Origin: Fragum whitleyi
Taxonomy: Eukaryota > Mollusca > Bivalvia > Cardiida > Cardiidae
Reading direction: 5' to 3'
Length of the DNA: 64,000 nt
NCBI GenBank assembly: GCA_948146395.1
Contig: OX411552.1
Span: 655,001 to 719,000, forward strand
Shown: one piece after another, positions 43,363 through 51,019 of the stretch
How the letters are laid out: the number at the start of each line of letters is the position of its first letter
Position numbering within the stretch: the stretch's first letter is position 1
Notes under the pieces: model-generated
Told to the model about the DNA's origin: nothing
Seen by the model: the letters and a program-made list of their open reading frames with translations, nothing else
The model's database searches: none
Made by a program: the position numbers and the translations under genes

Positions 43363-43609
43363 GGGCCTGTTTTACTACACATCTTACGATCATTTTTTGC
43401 TTTAGTCAAAAATGAAAGTTGCTTTACAGTAGTAACTAAATATTGAATTCTACCATGTACCATCCCAACGGAATCGTCTTCTAAAGACGATTCCGATGAT
43501 ATATTGCAAGGCAGAATATAATAATGAATAACACCGGCCGTCACCGGGTGAGATTTGTGATTTTGACTAACGATTACCTTTTCCTAAGATGTTAAGTAAA
43601 ACAGGCCCC
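43363..43609. mobile_element. Family F MITE, copy 4 (inverted)
   Basis: GGGCCTGTTTTACTACACAT at left and GATGTTAAGTAAAACAGGCCC at right. Central hairpin GGAATCGTCTT / AAAGACGATTCC. Opposite orientation to copy 3, only 0.4 kb away. A 63-codon minus frame lies inside. Confidence 0.82.
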
Positions 43610-44254
43610 TGGTGAATTGATTGAAAACTTGCACTTTCTGGAATTTGTAGCTATTCAAATCTTATTACAATTTTCTAAAGTTTGGTGTAACTTTAGACCG
43701 CATGTGAACTGAAACCAACTGTTATGCAAGCTTGGCCTTCAAACTGCTGGAATGTTATTACGTGCGATTCTACATCATTTATGAGTTTAGAGACATGCGT
43801 TGTCGAAGATTACAAATAATATGATTATTGAAATTTCAATTACGCAAAGTAATTAGCCAGTCTTCTATCCAATTAATTGAAAGAATTGTTATGTTCAACG
43901 AGTGATTGACCCTTCAAAATCCTTTGAGAAGTTGATAGAAACAAAACCCTTCAGAAAAATCAAGCTGAATATTTTAAAAGCAATTGAAGGAGGTACAATA
44001 CATTTCTTTCATATGCCGACTTTTTAACGTTTGTTGGTTATAACTTGTGGCAACGATGTCCCATTGTAACTTTATCATTTCATTAAAACGTGTTGGTCCT
44101 ACGCTCTTGACTCTTATTGATAAAAAACACACGCACACACACAAACTAAAATGATAATTGTTACAAGATTTAGACAAAGGGGGACCCTTTTCAGTATCAC
44201 ATGTACGTTTGTTTAAGAGAGAGAGCATTCGATTATATTATAATTTAATTCTAG
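43610..44254. other. No gene; short CA-rich run
   Basis: AT-rich sequence with an (AC)n-type run near 44128-44146. The 84-codon minus frame across it is not credible. Confidence 0.5.
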
Positions 44255-44385
44255 TTGTGTTCACCAAGAACCGTGCATTCTGGTTGCTGGAAAATAGGGT
44301 TTATTACTCAATGAAAACAAGTTTGAGTACACTCCAGCGATTTTGTAAGCTTCCACACAAAGTAGTCCCATTACAAACCGTTTCT
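44255..44385. repeat. Family Q repeat, copy 3
   Basis: CACCAAGAACCGTGCATTCT, GGTTGCTGG, TTATTACTCAATGAAAACAA, GTTTGAGTACACTCC, CCACACAAAGTAGTCCCATT. The last motif also occurs in copy 4 (CACACAAAGCAGTCCCGTAA). Confidence 0.55.
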
Positions 44386-44554
44386 TAATTGATAAACCTG
44401 AACGTCTTTTCTTCGATTGATTAAATTATGAGATATGAAAAGAGTAATAACATGTTACCTTATTTCTGATTTACTCGAAATAATCTCTGATTTGAAATTT
44501 TTCATACGTTTGAAGTAAATCGGACATGAGGTGACAAATTAATACTCCGCACAA

Positions 44555-44605
44555 AGAGGCGGACGCCGCCCGACGCCGGACTCTTAATGCCGGACGCTGG
44601 TCTAG
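44555..44605. repeat. GC-rich GACGCCGGAC-type tract
   Basis: GGCGGACGCCGCCCGACGCC, GGACTCTTAATGCCGGACGC. It stands out from AT-rich surroundings. GCCGGACG-type tracts are common dispersed repeats in bivalve genomes as I recall. The 93-codon minus frame over it is therefore doubtful. Confidence 0.5.
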
Positions 44606-45151
44606 GCGATCACATAATACGACCCGTTTTTCGACGGGCGCATAAAAATGGCAGTATTTCTGATACACCAAGAGCGATGAAGGTCTAGTTGGGTTTTGAA
44701 AGAAATACAGAAAGAATAAGATTGAGGACTTGAAAATCGGCTCAGAAGACAAGCCATGAATTCTAATTTATCATAATTCGAATAATTTCCCGGAATTATA
44801 TTTTTTAAGTGTTGGTTAACAAAAATTAGAGAGCGTGAGCGATTGTGACAAGTGAAAAATTGAGATTAGATTTTCGGTGTAATCTTGTAAAAGCCTGGCC
44901 TTCCACTTTCCAACGGACGATAATTATAACCAATTAAGCAGATTTAAACAAGGAATTTCTCATTTGATTTGTCAGTAAAGTTCTCGTAAATTTCAAAAAC
45001 CTGACAGTGTGTCCATGAAATTATACATGAACCTATTGAATCGGTTGGGTTAAACTTTGTAAAAGATATCTTTGGGCAACATCGATAATAACACCAACTT
45101 GAATAAATATTATGTCTTACTTTTTTTAATTTCATACACAATGCTACCTTT
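44606..45151. other. No feature recognised
   Basis: AT-rich sequence with short frames only. Confidence 0.5.
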
Positions 45152-45526
45152 TACATTTGACAACATTGTGGAACCGCTAAGATGAATTATTTTGGAATGT
45201 TTTTGGAATGAAAATGAATGAAAAGGAGGATCGAGTTTTGAGTGGTATTCATGGATGGTATGCAAAATCGCTAATTTTGTCCTATTGGACGAAATTGATG
45301 TTTTATTACCCCCTTAAAAACGCTTTAAATCCCACACAAGTCAGTAAAATCCTTGAATGGTTTGATCGATTTGAAAGAACTGTTGATATTTCTGAACAAG
45401 TTAAGTGTATTTTTTGAAAGGCTTCTGAGCGTTTATGAGTGATTGGAGCGAGTGTTTGGAATGAACAAATGGTGAGCCGAGTGTTTTGATCGAAGAGTAT
45501 GTCAATTTCACGATGTTACTAACTGT
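45152..45526 (-). mobile_element. Family B MITE, copy 10
   Basis: Right end CACGATGTTACTAACTGTA; centre AAAATCGCTAATTTTGTCC, TATTGGACGAAATT; left block AATGAACAAATGGTGAGCCG. The left end is worn (TACATTTGACAACATTGTGG). Its 69-codon frame is an artefact. Confidence 0.7.
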
Positions 45527-45545
45527 ATATAGTTTTACAAGACAA

Positions 45546-45785
45546 ATGCGGCCAGTCAGGCAAAAGTCCCTGAGTCTCGGGATCGGTTCGATCCCCACCT
45601 GCGGAGAATATTAATCCAGACACTTGACTGTGAACAACTAATGCATGGATACTCGTTAACCTTTGTGGATTAACCATCTGGCGGCCCTGAAACGATAATC
45701 TTGAACTAACAGTAGAGAAATATCAGGAGTCAATGGTTAGCTACTGCAGCCGAAGCCATAAAAAATGGAAATAAGAGAAGAAGCA
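45546..45785 (+). mobile_element. tRNA-derived SINE, 5' part decayed
   Basis: CCTGAGTCTCGGGATCGGTT with box B GGTTCGATCCC at 45585, then TGGATTAACCATCTGGCGGC and a tail CTACTGCAGCCGAAGCCATA, AAAAATGG. Box A is not clear. Assigned as a SINE by layout. Confidence 0.5.
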
Positions 45786-45837
45786 GCGTTTCAAGGCATT
45801 CAAACACGTTCAAAGTTGGTATTCCTTCATTCCAGAT

Positions 45838-46060
45838 GTTTAGCCAAGAATTTCCCTGTGTTCGCGAACGTTTAAAATCTAAACGGATTCAAATGTTTAG
45901 AGGAAGAGAACACAATTCATCGTTGGGTTACCAAAGCCACGTAACTTGAAGTTACGAGGGTTTGGTTACCAACCTACCATTTAAGTTTTAAAGTTATTTA
46001 TGTCGTAGTAAGTGATCATGAATAAAAGCTGATTCGCCTTGACCTGAAGTGCAAAGACCC
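45838..46060 (-). repeat. tRNA-Glu repeat unit flank, copy 1
   Basis: TTCCCTGTGTTCGCGAACGT, GGTTACCAAAGCCACGTAAC, TTACGAGGGTTTGGTTACCA, GTAGTAAGTGATCATG, GTGCAAAGACCCGTTACTTA. The same series is found at 49075-49450 and, inverted, at 54785-55050. It lies downstream of the tRNA gene at 46629-46700 in the gene's own direction, with a family D element in between. Confidence 0.7.
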
Positions 46061-46131
46061 GTTACTTAGGCTCCTCCCTGCCAGAGGAAAAAATCATGAA
46101 TTATACAGATTCAATGCGGAATATAATTATA

Positions 46132-46551
46132 GAGGATAATCGTTTGTTTCAGTGTAAGATCGATATATATTTCATTGAGTGAACAACAAAAGCTTTATTT
46201 TCACGAGTGGCAGAGCCACGAGTGAAAATATAGCTTTTGTTATTCACGAATGAAATATTAATCGATCTTACTCGAAAAACAAACGATTATTCTATTTCTT
46301 TAATGCAAAAAATAAGGAAAAATGTGATATTTCTAGGACATATTTTCGTAAAGCGCGTCATTTTGCGCGTGATTGCTATGCAACGTTCATTGTGACGTCA
46401 CTTGTTTCGCCCTGCATAGATGACGTCAGAAAGGTTGAAATGCACAAAAGCAGGGTATAAGTTTTTGATAATTTCACTGCTTTTGCGGTGAGATTATCAA
46501 GTGATAATCTACCGTTATTTCTCGATAAACCACCGAAAAGCATTAAAGAAA
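46132..46551 (+). mobile_element. Family D giant-hairpin element, copy 2
   Basis: Exactly the same length (420 bp) as copy 1 and nearly identical. It lies between the unit flank and the tRNA-Glu gene: in the unit copy at 49441-49473 the sequences on either side are almost adjacent, so D was inserted into the tRNA repeat unit here. The 62-codon minus frame (46376-46564) recurs as a near copy at the third D element and is a repeat frame. Confidence 0.85.
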
Positions 46552-46628
46552 AGGTGTAAATCAATTATTTCCTATGTTGAGATTTGGCTCTATTCATCCT
46601 TTTCATGATTCATCAAACCAAAAGATAG

Positions 46629-46700
46629 TTCCGATGCCGGAAATCGAACCCGGGCCGCCTGGGTGAAAACCAGGAATCCTAACCACTAGACCACATCGGA
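46629..46700 (-). tRNA. tRNA-Glu (UUC), copy 1
   Basis: Delivers glutamate to ribosomes for GAA/GAG codons. Read on the minus strand: acceptor stem TCCGATG / CATCGGA, all 7 pairs; anticodon arm CCTGG-TTTTCAC-CCAGG, giving anticodon TTC (UUC); T arm CCGGG-TTCGATT-TCCGG; discriminator A; no encoded CCA and no intron. This copy has one difference from the other three: C to T in the T stem. It turns a G-C pair to G-U and alters the last position of box B (GGTTCGATTTC). A TTTT follows on the minus strand (near 46618) and can serve as the Pol III terminator. It is probably functional but is the weakest of the four. Confidence 0.9.
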
Positions 46701-46800
46701 TATACTTGTTTGTTGCCGATTATTATAGTATTTAATCGCTTGTGCGAAGGGCCTTTACCTGAGATACTTCATTGTACAGGTAACTTACTGAGTGTCTGTG

Positions 46801-47012
46801 AGTGTATTTCCGTTTATTAATCGTCGCTACCATAGCATTTGCCCATATGAGCGACGCCCCCAGAATACGGTTGTTAGGGGGTATTGCAAGGATACTTGAC
46901 CAAACTACTGCTGAGATCAATCATGGTTGTGCCAGTCCAGGAACCGAACCCATGCGGTTGAACTTCAATGGTTTTGAATTACGGTGCTTTACCAACTGAG
47001 CTAAACGGGCTG
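46801..47012 (-). mobile_element. tRNA-derived SINE (family S), copy 2
   Basis: Minus strand: GCCCGTTTAGCTCAGTTGGT (box A), AACCATTGAAGTTCAACCGC, GGGTTCGGTTCC (box B), then CAGCAGTAGTTTGGTCAAGT, GGCGTCGCTCATATGGGCAA and GGTAGCGACGATTAATA. It matches 19260-19575 except that the latter has an extra block after box B. Short frames on both strands here are repeat-derived. Confidence 0.72.
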
Positions 47013-47170
47013 ACTGAGTGTCTAACATTCTGATTCTTCTTGTAACAAAAAAAGCCCGAAATCAAAATGGAAACGTTCACGAAACGTTTGAGGAATACAA
47101 ACCCACTTTGCATTAGGCTGGTTACTATTCGTAAACGTTCACGCACCGTTCAATGATTCCGAAAGCAGCG
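47013..47170 (-). repeat. tRNA-Glu unit 5' flank, copy 1
   Basis: GAGTGTCTAACATTCTGATT, then AAATGGAAACGTTCACGAAA, GAGGAATACAAACCCACTTT and AAACGTTCACGCACC. It corresponds to 49630-49760 and, inverted, to 54640-54770. The AACGTTCGCGAA / TTCGCGAACGTT parts make it hairpin-like. Confidence 0.65.
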
Positions 47171-47377
47171 TAGAATTTTACTTTCAATCGGAAAAAACCC
47201 AAAATCATACGATACAATTATATTTCAATTCGAACTGCGGACACATAGAGAGCAATTTTAGTTCCAAATTTTAGATATTTTGCAAATCATGCCTAATGCG
47301 ATAAAACTGAACTTTGAAGTACCCACTTTCATATTTCGGTCATAAAAAGGAATTTTATAAAGTAGAGTTGACGTAAT

Positions 47378-47617
47378 GACTCGTTGGCCGGGTGGTTAAC
47401 GCGCTCGAGTCGTAACCTGGTAGTTGCGGGTTCGAGCCCCACCGGAGGCGGGTAGTGTATTTGGGCAGGACACTTTACAGACAGGGCCCCAGTTCACCCA
47501 GCTGTAAAAGTGGGCAGCAGTGGTTAGAACCCATTGCCTCTCTCTCTATGTGTAGGATAAGATCTGGAATGAGTTAGAACCACGACGGAAATAAGAGTCA
47601 TTCGACCCTTTATCGTG
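47378..47617 (+). mobile_element. tRNA-derived SINE (family V), copy 2
   Basis: GACTCGTTGGCCGGGTGGTT (box A TGGCCGGGTGGTTAACGCG), GCGGGTTCGAGCCCC (box B), then TTGGGCAGGACACTTTACAG, CAGTTCACCCAGCTGTAAAA, CCATTGCCTCTCTCTC. A GGCA.GACACTTTA..CACCCAGCTGTAAA block after the tRNA part is a recurrent SINE module in aquatic animals (general knowledge, hedged). It runs up to the TTAA of the next element. Confidence 0.78.
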
Positions 47618-48605
47618 TTAAGGGCCGACCCCTTTATTAGGGACCAAAATCAGTATTTGACCATATTTTCGGTAAAAATAAACCGATTCTTACCCCGAAA
47701 ACGCCATTTTCTTCGTATTATGTCGCCTGGAGTTATGTTTTAATTGATATGAAGATATTAGTGTAAGAAAAACAATAAAGTGTAACGTATTAAATATCAA
47801 TACCTTCTACGTTGCTGTTTTCGAGTAAAGTTACTGAAAATGTTCCCTGTTATCTCGAAAATTAGTCCGGTGACCTATGCTGAAATTAAGATATGTTGCT
47901 GCCATAACCATTCCACTCAAGATTTTTGAAATAAAAACCACGTGTCTTCGGGTTATATTATTGTAAAATTCGGTTCCGCGAAGATATCGCAAATCAAAGG
48001 ATATTTCAACGTCGCGTCAAATGTTCACAAAAGGTGTCTCTTTAAATTAATGAAAAATATAGTGATTTTTGTATTTCCTAAAATCATATTCAGAATTGAT
48101 ACTTCTGAATACTATATTTTTACAAAAACCTTATTTTCAAATATTTTAGAATACGCTATTGCACGGAGAATTGCTTCAAATAAGCAAAGGAACGATGGTT
48201 TTGGTGCGACGTCAAATTCGAGGAAAAATGTAGCAACATTTTCAAAAAATCCAATTTAATAAAAAGTCTGATCCGAAGACATATCATTTTACTTGATTAA
48301 TGCAAAGCATATTCTTGTCGATACAAAATAACAAAAAATCAGCATAGGTCACCGGACAAAATTTTGAGAAATTTCTATTTATTTAAAAAAAAATGAAATG
48401 AAAAAAGAAACGTCAAATCTTAAAAATCGCAAAATAGATAGCGTTTCGGGCATATTTTTCTATTTGAATGTGAACAGAAATTAAACGACTAGCTCGGGCG
48501 TTCTGGACTTTCTAAATGAAACTTTATTCGTACAAATCGGCCGATTAATTCAGAAAATGTTTGCAAATAATGACTTTGGTGCGTCGAAAGGGGTTGGCCC
48601 CTTAA
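47618..48605. mobile_element. 988-bp TTAA-bounded foldback element
   Basis: TTAAGGGCCGACCCCTTT at left; AAAGGGGTTGGCCCCTTAA at right, TTAA at both borders. A second inverted pair lies inside: AGTCCGGTGACCTATGCTGA at 47862 against TCAGCATAGGTCACCGGAC near 48340. The 105-codon frame at 47942-48259 lies between the inner repeats. It is Ile/Phe/Lys-rich and I recognise no transposase motif in it. Non-autonomous, or a relic of a larger element. Confidence 0.72.
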
Positions 48606-48802
48606 TGACGTCACGGCGTCAAATGAACGAGCATCAGACCGTTTACATTGCGTGTTAGCTAATTCCCGCACTTCAAATATAAATCTCAGTAATTATTGTG
48701 AGATTTAATTAAGTAAAAAATTCGACCATGTTATCTGTCTGCAGTTACCTTAATGGGTCGGAGGCTGTTGTGCGGGTCACGATGACGTTGTCGCATCTTG
48801 AG

Positions 48803-49027
48803 AGCCCGTTTTACTATACTTACGAAAAAGAAATTATCGTAGGTCAAAATCACAAATCATTCCTGGTGTTTTCATTCATTGTTAGAATTTGACGTGCAAT
48901 CGTCTTTAAAAATGAATCCAATGAGATGATCTTTGTCAGAATTCCAAATTAAGTAACTACTATAGATCCAACTTTATTTTTTCACTTACGAAAAAAATGA
49001 TCCTAAGATGTTTAGTAAATCAGGCCC
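48803..49027. mobile_element. Family F MITE, copy 5
   Basis: AGCCCGTTTTACTATACTTA at left, TGTTTAGTAAATCAGGCCC at right. TTATCGTAGGTCAAAATCAC and AGTAACTACTATAGATCCAA inside, as in the other copies. Confidence 0.78.
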
Positions 49028-49074
49028 AATGTGTAAAGCATCCCGCTCTCTAATTTTTTGTTAACAAAGAATTT

Positions 49075-49460
49075 CCCTGTGTTCGCGAACGTTTAAAATC
49101 ACACATTATTTGCACGTAGGTATTCTGCGTAAGTATTCAACTGACAGGGTGTGGCTTAGCCATGGCGTTATTTGGCGAGTTAACTATTCATTATTTTGGT
49201 GACCTTTTAAAAGGTAGTCGGCAATTATCGTTAACGCGTGCTTTTAACTGTGTCCAAAAACCATAAGGAGTCCCGTGTTAAGAGAAAGTGAACACAATTC
49301 AACGTTGGCCTACAAAAGCGACGTAACTTCAGCTAGGAAAAACTGAAGTTTACGAGGGTTTGGTTACCAACCTACGATTTAATGTTTGAAGTAATGTCGT
49401 AGCAAGTGATTATAGACATGAACCTTAAGTGCAACGAGCCGTTACTTAGACTCCGCTAGT
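49075..49460 (-). repeat. tRNA-Glu repeat unit flank, copy 2
   Basis: CCCTGTGTTCGCGAACGTTT, CATGGCGTTATTTGGCGAGT, TGAACACAATTCAACGTTGG, CGTAACTTCAGC, TACGAGGGTTTGGTTACCAA, GTGCAACGAGCCGTTACTTA. It lies directly downstream of the next tRNA gene in its direction, without the family D insertion. Confidence 0.72.
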
Positions 49461-49472
49461 ACCAAAAGATAG

Positions 49473-49544
49473 TTCCGATGCCGGGAATCGAACCCGGGCC
49501 GCCTGGGTGAAAACCAGGAATCCTAACCACTAGACCACATCGGA
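49473..49544 (-). tRNA. tRNA-Glu (UUC), copy 2
   Basis: Same role as the gene at 46629-46700. All arms are perfect: acceptor TCCGATG / CATCGGA, anticodon arm CCTGG-TTTTCAC-CCAGG (anticodon UUC), T arm CCGGG-TTCGATT-CCCGG, box A within TGGTCTAGTGGTTAGG, box B GGTTCGATTCC, discriminator A, no intron. TTTT follows on the minus strand near 49462. Identical in the gene body to the two plus-strand copies. The upstream flank (49545-49625) resembles that of copy 1 closely (CCTGAGATACTTC, CGCTTGTGCGAAGG), so the promoter region is part of the repeat unit. Confidence 0.96.
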
Positions 49545-49837
49545 TTTACATACCTGTACCTGATTATTACAGTATTTATTCGCTTGTGCGAAGGACCTTT
49601 ACCTGAGATACTTCACTGTACATGTATCAAACTGAGTGTCTTACATTCTGTTTCTTCTTATAATAAAACATCCCTAAATTCCACATGGAAACGCTCGCGA
49701 AAAATTTGAGGAATACAAACCCGCTGCATTTGGTTGGGTACAATTCGTAAACGTTCGCGTACCTTAAGTGTTTCCGTTTTTACTTTCGATCGGATAAAAA
49801 AACGAAATCAATCGATAAGATTCTATTTCATTTCGAT
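49545..49837 (-). repeat. tRNA-Glu unit 5' flank, copy 2
   Basis: CTGATTATTACAGTATTTAT, TCGCTTGTGCGAAGGACCTT, TACCTGAGATACTTCACTGT, CATTCTGTTTCTTCTTATAA, GAGGAATACAAACCCGCTGC. It parallels 46701-46800 plus 47013-47170 and, inverted, 54640-54777 plus 55140-55217. It ends at the LINE tail. Confidence 0.7.
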
Positions 49838-49925
49838 AACATAACATAACATAACATTTTATTTCAAATATATAAGGCCACCGGCCTAAAATACAATCAA
49901 TACATGAAAATATTAAACAATCAAG
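49838..49925 (-). repeat. LINE-type 3' tail with ATGTT microsatellite
   Basis: On the minus strand, TAGGCCGGTGGCCTTATATA, TTTGAAATAAAATG, then several TTATG units (plus strand AACATAACATAACATAACAT at 49838). Short tandem tails after an AATAAA-like signal are typical of CR1/L2/Jockey-type LINEs. It lies about 1.1 kb beyond the stop codon of the reverse transcriptase on the same strand and is probably the end of that element. Confidence 0.6.
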
Positions 49926-50232
49926 AGTGACTATGGTAAGAGTAAAATATTGCTACAGCAGAGCGGTTTGACGTTTTTTAATGGTACAGGGTAAATAGAA
50001 AAGCTTAAACCATTGACTTAAAATGTATAATCAACTGAGAGGATTAAATGGTCAATTTTATATTGAAAATATAGATACCGTTTCATTAAGACTCGGTTTC
50101 ACTTGCACGTCTAAAGATTTTTTCAAGTTTATAATCATGACAATCAAATTTACTTCTACCTTTAATTTCTTTGGCCATACAACCTTGTATATCGTGTATT
50201 AGCTGCACTTCTATATTGTTAATCGTCTATAT

Positions 50233-50292
50233 GCGACCGAAACGTCGCAACTACAACTTCTTTAAAGCTGTAGTTATGAATTTCTGGCGCCC
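50233..50292. repeat. Family N hairpin, copy 2
   Basis: GCGACCGAAACGTCGCAACT, ACAACTTCTTTAAAGCTGTA, GTTATGAATTTCTGGCGCC. Foldback with ACTACAACTT / AAGCTGTAGT arms. Confidence 0.65.
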
Positions 50293-50389
50293 AACGAAAG
50301 CATATTGATTTATGTTTTAAACTTATCTTTTCAACTTAAGTAATAAGCATCTCTCAGTAATAAATTGCGTTTCAAAAATATCGTCATTG

Positions 50390-50450
50390 TGCGACCATAA
50401 CCCTCTAAATACAACTTCACTACAGCTGTAGTCACGGCATCTCAGGCGCA
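50390..50450. repeat. Family N hairpin, copy 3
   Basis: TGCGACCATAACCCTCTAAA, TACAACTTCACTACAGCTGT, AGTCACGGCATCTCAGGCGC. Same layout as the copy 100 bp to the left and as 61913-61962. Confidence 0.65.
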
Positions 50451-51019
50451 CAAAAACTGCGAATTAATCTATGTTTTCTATTCAACATTATAAGTCATAG
50501 AATTGCAACAATTTAAATAAATTCTACATTGCCTGTGTCGCCTAGATGGTTGAAAATGGAGTAAATTTAAACAATTATAATGTGATTATACATGTATATA
50601 CAGTAAAAGGTGCATTAAGCGACCACGTACAGTACCACCAAACATCGACCGTTTAAAAGAATGGTCGTACGTTGTGCGCTTAATTTACATTTTAGCAACA
50701 TAATTTTTGATTGAAGATGTATATTATTGCGATTTCCCGATAATCTTAAGCTGTTAAAGCTCAACGGAATCGTCTTATTGAGGCGACCCCATTGAGCTCC
50801 AACACCGTATGATTGACTTTTGATAGTTTCTAGATTAAAATATCTCTTTTTTAAGATATTTTTATGTGAAGACGGGAATTTATAAAATTAATAAAAATGA
50901 TCAGACGAGCAAGGTGGACTGTTTAAGATTCACAAAATGTAGTACAAAAGTAATTGTAAGTAAGTCAGTGTATTATGATAGTACATTTATATTCAGAACT
51001 ATGGTTTAGGCAAATATTT
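50451..51019. other. Presumed LINE 3' untranslated region
   Basis: Lies between the reverse-transcriptase stop codon and the N hairpins. GGTCGTACGTTGTGCGCTTA near 50662 and AAGCTCAACGGAATCGTCTT near 50758 (mirrored by CCATTGAGCTCC) are the only marked motifs. Noncoding as far as I can see. Confidence 0.45.

Noticed and set aside
44471..44752. 93-codon minus-strand frame
   Set aside because: It crosses a GC-rich GACGCCGG repeat tract and is likely repeat-derived.
47942..48259. 105-codon frame as a possible transposase
   Set aside because: It lies within a TTAA-bounded element, which is suggestive, but it is far too short and shows no DDE-type motif that I can see.
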